Positions 23,825 to 35,163 of a DNA stretch of 64,000 bases are shown piece by piece. The stretch is from Ectobius pallidus (lineage: Eukaryota; Arthropoda; Insecta; Blattodea; Ectobiidae), in contig CAXKWD010000001.1 of NCBI GenBank assembly GCA_964059195.1, forward strand, positions 155,484,532 through 155,548,531, read 5' to 3'. Every line of letters starts with the position of its first letter. Within the stretch, counting starts at the first letter, position 1. The translations under genes and the position numbers were made by a program. The notes under the pieces were generated by a model that did not search any database, had not been told where the DNA came from, and was given only the letters and a program-made list of their open reading frames with translations.

Positions 23825-25678
23825 ATGAAGTTAACAGTAATGTTGTTATTGATGTATTTTACGATCTGCAGCGGTCACAAATTGTCAACTAAATCCATTC
23901 CGGTATATGCATATGAAAGGCTTCTGAATGACTGCATTGCCAATATTGCAGACAGGTATTTCCCAAGAGACATGCCTGTTGTCGTACAAGCAATCCCTAA
24001 ACAGAATTGCAACAAATCCATTCAGTCGGAAGAATTATTTGGAGGTCTAGTGTTAAGAACACTAAACAAGAATACAAATTATAATCTTCTCATAATGGGC
24101 TGTTTACACTACGGCAAGAAACACAACTACCAGCTCAAACCTGGTGCAATTCTGGTGTTCTTGCCATTAATAAGGCAGTCAGAAGAATTCATTGCTAAAG
24201 AACTTCTGCGAAGAATTCACCACAAATTTGGAAACAAAGCTCTGAAAGTAGTGATAGTATCGCTGATCCCTTCACATACAGAAGAAGAAAGTTTCCAAAG
24301 ATCCCTCCTCATACTAAATACCACGTGGATAAACATGGGCTATACAGATGTTATTGTGTTGATGACAGAGAAGATTATGGGGAAAACGAGGCCAGAAATT
24401 GTAGTATATTCTTGGGACGTCGAGAATCAAAACGATACGTGCTTTAAAACCTTGAATCATGTAACTTACCTCGATCGATGGGACCCTAACCAAGGAGGAT
24501 TCCTAGGGAACAAAAATCTTTTCCCTGTAAAAAAAATGCTCTCTAGAGGAGGATGCACTTTGAAAGTTGCATTAGTCCAAGGGGTACCCTTTGTTCACAT
24601 AGAAAAAGATGGTCCTTCATTTAGTGGTATCTACAGTAATATATTTAATATAATGAAACGAAAGTGGAAACTGAAATTCATGTTCCATAGACTTACGAAA
24701 CAAATAAACCACAATAGATTCGACATGTTTAGCCCGGCACCTTTGCATGGGAAGGGTGGCATACCAGACAATTGTTATTATTCTTACCCTCACTTAAAGG
24801 AGTCTTTCTCCTGGTATGTAGTAGTAAGCCCAGCACCTATCTGGAAAGTTATTTTTAAAATGTTCAAACCTGAAATATGGGGACTGGTAGTACTGGCATA
24901 CATCTTAGGAGCTATTGTTTTCTGGATTCAAGACAAATATCAGAACCCTTTCGGAGATGCTCACATCTCGTCAGCATTTATTGATACCTTGCGCACAAAC
25001 TTGGGATCCGGAACAAATAGAAAGATCAGAGGAGTAGCGTTTACTGTATTTTATGCAATGTGGCTATTCTACTGCATACAGGTATACACTGCGTACCAGT
25101 CGGTTTTGATAGGATTCTTAACAAATCCAGGGGATCTGCCTCCAATAAAGAATGAAGAAGAGCTGAACAGGTCGCGAGTAGACCGATTTACCAGCGTAAT
25201 TCAAAAGTTTCAAGACGATAAAGGAAACGAGCTGTATCCTCATTGCTTTGCTAGTTTCTGTGCATTTAGACTTACTTTCTTCTCCAATATGACAGTGTAC
25301 GGTACCAAACACCTTTTTGATCCTCTTATCAAATTAATAAAGTATAATTTCGGAAGAAAAATTGTCCCACTTGAAGAGGTATATGAAGTGAGGTATATGG
25401 CAGTTGGCAGTTTATTTGGCTGTCTAATCATTCAAGAACTAGACCCAATACTTCATAGGCTTGCTGATACCGGCCTCATGGAAAAGTGGCGACAGGAAAT
25501 GGACAGGGAAACGTATAGAGAATATTTTTCTGGCAAAAATGTGGACAAGATTAAACCTATATCTTTAAAAAGCCTTCAAGGGTCCTTTTTCTTACAACTC
25601 TTGGGTCTAACTCTAGCTCTCATTGTTTTCTTATGTGAGTGTCTATATTCCAAATGCATCACCCGAAGACATCACTGA
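23825..25678 (+). CDS. Divergent ionotropic receptor (IR), intronless, intact
   Basis: A chemosensory ligand-gated cation channel of the insect IR family, related to ionotropic glutamate receptors and acting in dendritic membranes of sensory neurons. The ATG at 23825 gives 617 residues with a signal peptide (MKLTVMLLLMYFTICSG), a poorly conserved N-terminal region, a ligand-binding S1 lobe at ~243-290 (LKVALVQGVPFV), TM1 at ~349-368 (WGLVVLAYILGAIVFW), a pore segment, TM2/M3 at ~403-431 (FYAMWLFYCIQVYTAYQSVL), an S2 lobe, TM3 at ~587-610 and a short cytoplasmic tail. This order and length are normal for divergent IRs. The open frame extends 10 codons upstream but has no ATG there, and the signal peptide supports 23825. 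Intronless divergent IRs are common in cockroaches. The ligand is unknown and no orthologue name can be given. A possible AATAAA lies at 26112. Confidence 0.93.
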   Translation: MKLTVMLLLMYFTICSGHKLSTKSIPVYAYERLLNDCIANIADRYFPRDMPVVVQAIPKQNCNKSIQSEELFGGLVLRTLNKNTNYNLLIMGCLHYGKKHNYQLKPGAILVFLPLIRQSEEFIAKELLRRIHHKFGNKALKVVIVSLIPSHTEEESFQRSLLILNTTWINMGYTDVIVLMTEKIMGKTRPEIVVYSWDVENQNDTCFKTLNHVTYLDRWDPNQGGFLGNKNLFPVKKMLSRGGCTLKVALVQGVPFVHIEKDGPSFSGIYSNIFNIMKRKWKLKFMFHRLTKQINHNRFDMFSPAPLHGKGGIPDNCYYSYPHLKESFSWYVVVSPAPIWKVIFKMFKPEIWGLVVLAYILGAIVFWIQDKYQNPFGDAHISSAFIDTLRTNLGSGTNRKIRGVAFTVFYAMWLFYCIQVYTAYQSVLIGFLTNPGDLPPIKNEEELNRSRVDRFTSVIQKFQDDKGNELYPHCFASFCAFRLTFFSNMTVYGTKHLFDPLIKLIKYNFGRKIVPLEEVYEVRYMAVGSLFGCLIIQELDPILHRLADTGLMEKWRQEMDRETYREYFSGKNVDKIKPISLKSLQGSFFLQLLGLTLALIVFLCECLYSKCITRRHH

Positions 25679-27346
25679 TTGAATTCGAAATGAACAAAAT
25701 GAAATGATGGACTTTCTCACAAATCACATGTCTGACATTATTCCAATTTATATACGGTACTGCAGACAGTTGGAAATTATGTTGATAGGTTTATCGAAAA
25801 GAAGGCAATTTAGGTCTCTATACTTCCCAACGACATCGTTGTTTGAAGTGAACAGAATTGAATTATGTGGAATGAAATTGTGGCTAAAGTGGATTCATCC
25901 TTATATTAACTTCTATTTTATATGTAAGCTATAACCCTAGGAATCCAAACAGGTGAGTCCGTTGAACCCAACATTTTTATTTTACTGGTTACTTCAAATT
26001 ATTTTTACACGGCCACCTCCTTTTGAGTTACTGAATTGAGTTGAGTTTTGAGTTGTGTTATTGTATTTCTATACTGTATGGAATTATCAGGTCATAATTT
26101 TGTCTGAACTTAATAAATGAAGATAGTAGTAAGGGTTCGACAGAACCGAAATGTGAGAATCAAAAACAAAACAAAAATAATAATATAACTATTTGAGCAA
26201 CATATTCCAAATGGATTTATCTTTGGTGAGGAAATTGAACTTTATATTAGTTTATTAAGAGTTTATTATAAGTTTATTATTAGTTTATTAGTATGTTCGA
26301 TAAGCCCACCTCTTTGGAATGAGATAGAAAAAAGTCGGGGTACTAGGGACAATAATATCATAGGGTGTTTCGAGAATTTTGTATACAACAGGATAAATGG
26401 CATCATTTACACAAAAACACTTATAATACTTTTTTTAAGTAATTAGAGACCCACCTTTAATTACTTATTCAATTTTTATTGTTATTACCACGGTAGTGTA
26501 GGCTATTCAAGACAAGGTGCATTATATCCCAACGTTACATTTTACATAAATTAATATGATACATTTGAGTTCACTTATTGTTTCAAAACATTGCTTACAA
26601 CCTTGCCTTCCTGGGCTGCCATAAAGGGAACAGCGCGCGAGTGAACCCCAAGCCACAGATGATTAATCTTGTCGCTTAAACGTTGCAGCTGAGGGACTGA
26701 AATCACATCACTAAACTCAAAGTGAATCGCATATAAAAGAAACAGTTGTCGCTCTATAGCAATTTCGAATAGGTCACATGTTGATATAAATAAACCCTAT
26801 TTCATGAAATTATGTTTGGTGTGATTTTCCAATATTAAAATGTTATGATGAAATGTAAATACATACCAGTCAGTTTTCAGCTGTTGCATGAAACGTGTTT
26901 AATTCTACACTTGAATATGTGAGTTATATAATATTGCTGCATGATTGTATTCTATTTTGTCATGAAATATAGGCCTATGCTATAAAATTCTAATGATAAT
27001 TGAGTGTAATACCATAATGAAATATCACAATACGAATGTTAATAATTATAATGTAATTGATGCTCTCCAACAGTACTGATTACAAATTACGTACAACTGC
27101 AACCACTAAAACTGATTACAGCAAATATTAATAATTAATAAAATGAAAATTGTATAAAATATATTTCCATCATTATATTTCACGGAACCACTGAAATTTG
27201 TTTTATCGATCATAAAATGCGATTTTAAATTGCTTAAGATTTTTTTAATTACTAGAATACGCTAGTGAATTTCAGGTACGTGATTAAATTTTCTCAGTGA
27301 GCGTTTATGCCATTGGATGTAGTTCTACAGAAAATGCAATACAGGG
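25679..27346. other. Intergenic downstream of the receptor gene
   Basis: AATAAA at 26112-26117 could end the receptor transcript (~430-bp 3' UTR). Short direct repeats of AGTTTATTA occur at 26245-26290. No gene is seen. Confidence 0.3.
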
Positions 27347-27743
27347 TTGTTTTCAAACGTTGAACGTGTTAAAGTTAAAATTGAATGTGCCGAATTTCGA
27401 TACAGAATTGTTAAAATTTACCATCTACCACCAGTAATATCTATTAATGTAATCGAAGAAAAACTTAGTGCATTTGAAAACATCCAAACGATATCCGAAG
27501 ATATATGGACGAATTCATATCGCTATAAAGTAAGCAATTGAGTAAGTAAGTAAAATGATAATACGGAAACATATTCCTAGTTTTGTAAATTTTGGAGGTA
27601 ACAAAGGACTAATTGTTTCTCAAGGACACCCTCCGAGCTGTGCTTATTGTCATTTACAAGGACATTTCAAAAATGACTGTCCACGTAAAGACGAGTTGTA
27701 CAAATTCCAAATGAAATTGAAAGTACTGTATGGAAAAAATTAA
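27347..27743 (+). pseudogene. Gag/ORF1-like CCHC zinc-knuckle relic of a retroelement
   Basis: Two frames join across a frameshift near 27540-27555. The first (from 27347) has an RRM-like fold pattern common in insect retroelement ORF1 proteins, with KIYHLPPVI and IWTNSYRYKV. The second has KHIPSFVNFGGNKGLIVSQG followed by a zinc knuckle CAYCHLQGHFKNDC (C-x2-C-x4-H-x4-C). In intact relatives these are contiguous. A stop and a small GTAA-repeat insertion between the halves show decay. No reverse transcriptase is nearby, so this is an isolated fragment. Confidence 0.65.
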
Positions 27744-28631
27744 ACGAAAAAGATTTCCCCAGCGTTCATTACAAATATTTCAACTGACATTATTTCTAAC
27801 AGCAAGACAGATTTCACAAAAGCACTGGCAATAACATTAATGATGATTGACTGACATATATGTTAGAGGTTTAAAGAAGCCTGTAGGTTATGAATGAATT
27901 TCAATCTGAAAACAATCTTTCAGGAATTACATTAGGTTTATTACTTGCACAGGAGCGTTTAAACTTAAAAATATTCACATTAAAATACAATGCAGATATC
28001 GGTAGCCTACATTTCAATAGAATGCACAATATTATATCAACAACAGCTGTGCTTAATTTCTCAGCGGCAAGATTAAAAAAAAAATCTTTTATTTATATTT
28101 ACTCGATTTTACACTGACATTGTTATAAAGAAATGAATCAATCAAGGCAGGCTAACAATGTCGACAGTTTCATTGGTTATATTTAGAATAGAGTGGGTCA
28201 TGCAATATTATTGTAGCACTACATGTTATGCCCATTATAATAAGCATTAATTAACATTTATTTGTTGTAATGTTGACGATAATAAAGTTTATGTGAAGTA
28301 CCAACTGGATAGAACTTCTGGAAATGAAAGAATGCTCCTTAGTAAGTAATTAAGTTTATTATTTATACTGGCAGAAACTAATACATCTGAGCTTGGCTTG
28401 TTTTCCGTAGTTACGAATACTAATGTTTGTGTCAGCTCGGCCGCTGATTGGCTGTTTTCGAGGGCCAATAAAAATTCTTCGGGTCTTCGGAAATAGCACT
28501 ATATAGGCTATGATAGATGTATATATATTTGTCTACGGTCATGCAAAAAATAGCTAGTAGTTCCAACAAAGACATGCTTATATACGAACTACCTTCGATA
28601 CAACATTGCTATATAACAATAAAAGCAATAC
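27744..28631. other. Intergenic
   Basis: No gene or recognised repeat. Confidence 0.35.
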
Positions 28632-28710
28632 TTAGCTGGATGGCTCGGGCAATGGTGTCTGGTGCTCACATTCGGAGGTATGGGATTCAAACCCCGTTAC
28701 GGACAATTTA
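28632..28710 (+). repeat. tRNA-like SINE head
   Basis: A-box-like GGATGGCTCGGGCAATGG is followed ~35 bp later by a B-box-like GGGATTCAAACCCC. Spacing and order fit a tRNA-derived pol III promoter. The sequence does not fold as a complete tRNA, so a SINE is more likely. Its 3' extent is not defined. Confidence 0.4.
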
Positions 28711-31700
28711 TCTTGAATTTTATCATAGATTCCCTACTTGTAATGGATACTGTTCGATCGGGTACATACATACTTATCATGGTTCATCGCAGCTATTTTC
28801 ATCCTATACCATCAAACTTAAAAATTAGTTTACATTTTCAGAAACCATAACATACCAATATCAGAAAACAAATGTTAAAAAGCCAACTGATTTACCCACA
28901 TAATCTAACACCTGATATGACCTAAATGTTGAAACGTATAAATACATTTAAAATTAAAATAATGATAAATGGAAGTAATGATAACAGCAACAGTAGCTGA
29001 GGACTCAGCAATAAAAGTATCCACTGGATAGCTGTAAGAGGAGGAACCTCACAATGTGTAACATGAAGAATAGGCTGAAGCACACGGCTAGGATAAGAAT
29101 GTGGGTCACAGGGCAGAGAGTGAAGGAATTTATATTATCTCTGGCGGCTAGACGTGCACTGGATACAGTAGCTGGAATCCACACACACTCCCCAGGCTTA
29201 CCAACTGCAGCAAACATAATTACCCTGCAAGATAATACTAGCTGGATGTACTGTCTACTGACAAGATAAACCTAGCCTCCGTCTGTCTCTCAGCCAACTG
29301 TCTCTTTATACACGTATCTCAGAACATTCCATTAATACAAGCAACAACTCTATGTACAGTATTACACAGATTTTAGCATAAACAGAAAACGATCTTTTTA
29401 TAAACATCATGGGCCTGTAAAAGTAGGCTGATAGAGAGAGGGAATAATAAATTGAAACCCCTGTCTTGACTAGTTTAGTTTATCATTAGAGCCGGAAGTT
29501 AGGCAAATGCCTTTTCTATATTCTATTTTTGATCTATTAAAGAGTTAAATAGAGATAAACAAGTTTCCGTACATTTAAGGACGGTAGAACCAGTTATTAT
29601 TTTGCCCCTTTGCCTATTTTGACTTCTGTTGCGTATTTTAAAGTTGTCTTGTTTGCTTGTTTGGGATCGTTATGGCTTTTTTTCTGTGATTATTTACATG
29701 TTTTAAAAAGCACAAAAAGAATTTCAATGTGTGAAAGTGAATAAAATATTACACAGGGATGAGAATCTGTCTCATGTATAAGAGGAGGAATCTTGGGTAA
29801 AATCCTGTCGAACCACGAGGTATGGAAGAATGGAGGGGAAAATATCTACCCCAATATTTTACAGCATCAAGTAGGGAGCAATGAGCACATTTAACGTTAC
29901 TGAGAGAAAAAGACGACGAGAAGAAGATGGGTATGAGTAACAGATAGGCCTATAAGCAATTGCGGTATGAATATAGGTTATATTTGTTTTGCATTGTAAG
30001 GAATAGTTTTAGTGTGTGTATGTTTATAACTTCCTTGTTCTTTTCTTATGTATTGTGTCAACGTTTACAATGTGTGCTGTAAATAGTAATTAATTTAATA
30101 AACACGCTTCGGGATCCCTGAGGATGGAGACAGCGTTAGCCTCTGAAAAGTTGGATAACGCCAAACTTTTCACCTGGTGGTGTAGGTATCGTTTATAGGC
30201 AAGTCTATGAAGAGGAAGACGTAACATTTGTGTCTGTCCAATATAATTTCTGTGTGACTGAGGTTTTTTAAAATCCCATCTGCAAGACTGTCTAAAGAAT
30301 AAATGGGTCATGATTCGAATGAATTTTTTTTTCACTTGAAAATTTGTTTAAACGTTCATGTTTATTTTACATTATTTGGTCTATTTATAACCAATATATA
30401 ATCAATAGAAATACATAACGGACTACCTACACTAACTGCTTAACTACCAAAAAACGGAAACCAAAAGGTGCATCAGGACATGAAGGTTGACAATGGGATC
30501 CCTATAATATCAAGAACTCAAAAATTGCTTGTTTTTAAGCAGTTAATTCACGAAGGCATAAACTGTGTGGAACAGAAGATAATCCCTGGATCCAATTACC
30601 GCAAAAAAATCACAGGTATGTCATGCACCCCTACTGGCAAAAAAAAAAAAAAGTTTAGATAATGGAGGTGCCAACAATAAAGGAATCAATATCTCTGGGA
30701 ACCATGTACATTAATTTTCAATCCTGAAATCTATTTAATATAACTTGAAAGTCACAAGAATTCTTAATAAGATAACCAGTCCCAGGTATGTCTTTACATA
30801 ATATACACAATCTTTCTTTCACAAAAGAACTTCAAAAGTTTATTTATAAGATTTATATCACGCATTTTTAGAGTTTTCTCTCTTAGTGGAAATACTACCC
30901 TTTTTTCTTGTTCATTTCCGCTGTCTTGAATGACGGAAGTAGACACAAAAAACATCAGTCTTCGATTCTATCATGTTTCACAGAAAATGTCAAGTAGTTT
31001 CTGAGTTAAAAATGCGTCACATATTTAGCTGTATTAACATCGTTATGTTGGGGTGTAGAACCACCGATTAATCGCTGAAGAGAAAATTATTTATTTCGTA
31101 ATTATTTCGTATTAATCAGAGTTCCCGTACAAATTCGTGGAATCAAATCATGAATGGTCATTTTCCATGGAAGACACTACGTTTATACATAAGTAATGAC
31201 TTTCAAGTTGAATGACACTTGAACAAAACAAAAAAAACTGATCTGCATACTTCAACTACTTCTCAGAAGAAACATAAATATTATATGCCCGACTATTTCC
31301 ATTCACAGGTAATGTATTTTGTATTGCAGGAGCAAATTAGGCTATAGCAGCATTGTTATCTATTTTAAATAGCATCACTTCTACAGAGTGACTACATCGA
31401 TTGTCTTATTTCAGTTCATTGGCCTTTCTTACACAGTTTCGTCTGGTTGTGGTTACCAGAACTCCGAACTTTTCAAAATCTTATTTAATTATTTAACGTC
31501 CTAAAATATTTTCTAGTCTTCTGCTATTCATACCTCCAAGCTGATCACCGAGTTATTGCACAGAACTATAGCTATATGTTTACAAACTTCTTTTGTCTCA
31601 ACAAGTGTCCAAGGTTCAACTCCGGAGCGGTTCATTGTATTTCACCTGTCCAACGATTAAGTCAGGTGTCATTTAGCAATAGCCAGATAGAATTTAACTT

Positions 31701-32735
31701 ATATGGTCATAAATATCTGAGCCATAGTGAACACTGACTTCAATTATGAAATTCCTGAAGTGGAGAATATGGGTGAGCTACCGTGGTTCGGATTGTACTA
31801 CGAATTGTTGGTCCTTCTGTAATAACAGCTTCAATAGTCGTCAGTCTACAACAGCAGTGATGTCTCTTTCATCAAGGGGTCCTGTATAGTCTTCATCCCT
31901 TACTATCTTACACTAAAGGTTCAAAGACCGTCACGTAAATGGAAAATGTAGACCTATATGAAGAAGAAAGTTTGGGATGTGATCCAATGTTTTTCCCACA
32001 CCCTAATATTACTTTAACTTCGATGTGGTTAGTAACGTCTCTCGCTGACTGAAAGAAATGATGTCATATAGATGAAGTTACAGGGATGAATAAATGGTGT
32101 ATAAAAGTAAAAATATCTCAATAACCTGATCGGAAATCGAACTCGCACCCTTGCGGTTCATAGCGCTGTCTCTTGAGAAATTGCACCCCAGCATACCACC
32201 TCCCAGAGCCTCAAATGAGGCTGAAGTATCAGCATTAGGAGCTACGATTTAATTCTCTCCGGAAGTCCAGCGAAAATTTTGTATCTTGAAATGTACGTCC
32301 TTCTCCCGGATTTGGGACTGCAGATAATTGGTTTAAAAGATTGAACGCTTCCAACTAAGCCACATACAGTGAATTACCGGTATGAAAAGAGTTTATTATG
32401 TGCAAAGTATGAAAGATCAGATTTTCTTTTAAATTCAAAATGGGCTAAAACGGTAGCGATTTCCAGTATCTCTTCCTAACACAGATATTTATTTTTGAAA
32501 ATAGAGACGAGTAATCTCTACCGTCACATCCTATATCGGTGTATATCCCCCAGGACAGACTCTTTCATTTCCAACTCTTCAGAATGCAAAGTGGCACCCC
32601 CCCCCCCTCTCTGCTGGATATGACGAGAAAGTCAATTCAAACATTCCTTATTTGACTTTTCCAACAACTCGGCGTGCCTAGCAAGGCATAAAAATGCTCC
32701 CAAAGATAGGCTTTGTAATAACTGCTGTATGGAGA
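28711..32735. other. Intergenic
   Basis: No gene is recognised. A minus-strand SINE-like head may lie at 32129-32200 (B-box-like GAGTTCGATTTCC on the minus strand). An A-run occurs at 30641-30653. C and T runs at 32598-32610 precede the GA microsatellite. Confidence 0.35.
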
Positions 32736-32737
32736 GG

Positions 32738-32776
<39 letters not shown>

Positions 32777-32801
32777 CGAGAGAGAGAGAGAGAGAGAGAC
32801 T
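32736..32801. repeat. (GA)n microsatellite
   Basis: About 30 GA dinucleotides with three GC interruptions. Long Ser/Leu and Arg/Glu frames on either strand come from this tract. Confidence 0.95.
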
Positions 32802-33205
32802 TAGTGTGTACAAATCTAAATGGGAACCGTAGTTCCAACATATTAAAACAATTGGATCCGAAATTCGAGATGCCGGTACCTTTATTTTTGAGTTGTAATT
32901 TTATTAATCTCATACAAAATCATTAAATAAGATATAATTAAATTAATGTTAATGTTTACTCATTTTGAATAAAATACAGTTGAAGCACTTACGCTTCAAG
33001 ATGAAAATTAAATTAATTAATCACTTGGCGATTATGATAATTCATATCATAACCATCTCCACTGATGATCAACAAGCAACCAATACTATTACATTTCAGC
33101 ATTAATGAATTTCATGTTACCAACTAGGGACTAATATGTAAATAATCCACATATATGTCTATGCTCCACCTAAGAAGTCCAGAAACTGATAGTGTTCAAA
33201 TAAAT

Positions 33206-33448
33206 ACGAGGGTGGTTCGCAAAGTAAAGCACAATAATTTATTTTACAAAAAGTCTTAATGGGTACAATTAGAAACAAATGCACACATGAAGGGAGATAT
33301 TTTGTCTATTTTTCTATACAGTCGCCAAGTTTCTCAATAATTTCTCCCATCGTGATACCAGTTTCAAAATACCCTGTTCATAGAAGTCCGTTCGGTTGGA
33401 GTATAGTCATCTGCGGACTGCTGTTTTCACTTCTGCATCTGACGTAAA
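33206..33448 (-). pseudogene. mariner transposase C-terminal fragment with terminal inverted repeat
   Basis: At 33206-33230 a mariner-type terminus (CGAGGGTGGTTCGCAAAGTA) follows TA. Read on the minus strand, 33319-33440 encodes FYEQGILKLVSRWEKLL, the conserved end of mariner transposases (usually ...FYxxGIxxLVxRWxKCxxxxGDYVEK). An in-frame stop lies just upstream of it and the last residues are altered, so it is a relic of ~40-60 codons out of ~345. It abuts an oppositely oriented N-terminal fragment at 33449. Confidence 0.75.
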
Positions 33449-33690
33449 GTGTTTACCGGCCAGGAATTTCTTCAGCGAGGTTTAGTGCAATTTTTATGGG
33501 CTAAAGGGCATAACCCGAGTGAAATTCACATGGGCATGCGTGGCGTGTATTGGGACGACTGTATGGACAGTAGCAATGTCTCCAGGTGGTGTGCATTCTT
33601 CGAAGATGGCCGTCATAACCTTTCATTTGTTTGATCCCATGAAGAAATTACTGCCCGGTAAACGGTTGATAATATGCTCACGGTACATGT
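33449..33690 (+). pseudogene. mariner transposase N-terminal (helix-turn-helix) fragment
   Basis: The open frame 33449-33634 reads QRGLVQFLWAKGHNPSEIHM...MRGVYWDDCMDSSNVSRW...FEDGR, the first DNA-binding helix-turn-helix of mariner transposases. It stops at 33634, and a following stretch to ~33690 (EEITAR, VDNMLT) still resembles the linker to the second helix-turn-helix. The catalytic D,D34D region is absent. The opposite orientation to the adjacent C-terminal fragment indicates two elements or an internal inversion. Confidence 0.7.
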
Positions 33691-34971
33691 TTTATACTGT
33701 ACAAAAGAATAATTGTGTTACGTTGGGATGGTATCTTATTGTTGTTAAATCTTATACTGCTGAAATATTAACTGCGTTGTCTAATCGTGTAGGGGATGTT
33801 GCTTTATTAATAGTTATTGCATGAATGTTACACCAAAATGTAACAGGATTCAGGGAACCTTGTAGACCTACCATTAGGCTCAATCTTTACATTCTACATT
33901 ATAAGAACGTCGAATTAAGGAAACCACCAACGGAAATAAAGGAAGAAGAATACAACGTAACTTGGAAAACGTTTTTCCTCCTAACACTTCTGGTTTATTG
34001 ATCTTGTATGGATTAGGAACCCATTCCCAAAGTGCCTCTCCTTCAAAAGCTATGGAAATATAAAAATGTTATGTGATTTTGATTGCAAATACGATAACAA
34101 AACATTTTACAGCGATGCGGTAGGAGAAGAATGCCCTCCTACATTTTATACATATTTCGCTTTCTCTTTCTTCTAGGTCCCACCCTTGCCATCCTATCGA
34201 TTTTAACGTTCTCTTCTCTCGTTTTTGTGATTCCGAAATATTTATACAAGGGCCGATAAAATGTTATTGAAAATTCTATTAGCAGCGATAAAATCTCTAA
34301 GAGTAGCCGGAAGGGAAGGAAATATTTCAACCCCTTCCTCTCCTTTTCTTCTCCCTTGTTTCTACAGAAGCAATAAAACATAATGCTCACCATACATTTA
34401 TTTCGTCTTTATTATAACTTGAACTACAGGGTAGGTTATAGATCACAAAATGTATTAGTTTGATGTGATAGCTTACTAATAAATCATATTATAATCAAAA
34501 TGAAATCAATAAACGAACAACACTACCTTTAAACAATATTCAAGCTATTATTTTGAGGATTAAAGGTGTCACAGTTTAACGTTAACTCTTTGGCCAATGT
34601 AAAAAGAAAAAAATTAATCAAGAAAAAAACTGTCCTTCAATCCTTAAAAGCGTTTCCTGTTTAGATTATGAATTAGGTCTCTATTAATCCTGTAAATAAT
34701 TTATATGATTCCGAATTACATAAAAATATTATTTTTTACTAGTAGATGTATTTATTTAAACAAGTAGATGAATCAGGACTTCTTTAAATATATGTTAGCG
34801 TAATCATATAAGCTTACAAAAATGTATCTTACTGTAAGTGTGCATAAAGAGTGTACTGGATCATTAATAAACAAATCTGCTAAAAGATTATGTTAAACAA
34901 AAAGCTAATTTTCTGATACCCCAAACAATTTATATCATGGAAATAAAACCAATGTTGTATAAGTTAGTAGC
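33691..34971. other. Intergenic
   Basis: No gene or clear repeat. Confidence 0.35.
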
Positions 34972-35067
34972 TGATGATGATGATGATGATGATGGTCATA
35001 AAAATAACACGATAAAGCCAGTGTACAAATGGGTATTTCGAATACCAAAACTACCATCATCGCTACC

Positions 35068-35163
<96 letters not shown>
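34972..35163. repeat. (GAT)n and (AAT)n microsatellites
   Basis: GAT triplets at ~34972-34995, then AAT triplets at ~35066-35163 with one interruption near 35100. The minus-strand poly-Tyr/Ile frame is an artefact of the repeat. Confidence 0.95.

Noticed and set aside
32632..32926. Ser/Leu-rich and Arg/Glu-rich frames
   Set aside because: Both are translations of the (GA)n microsatellite.
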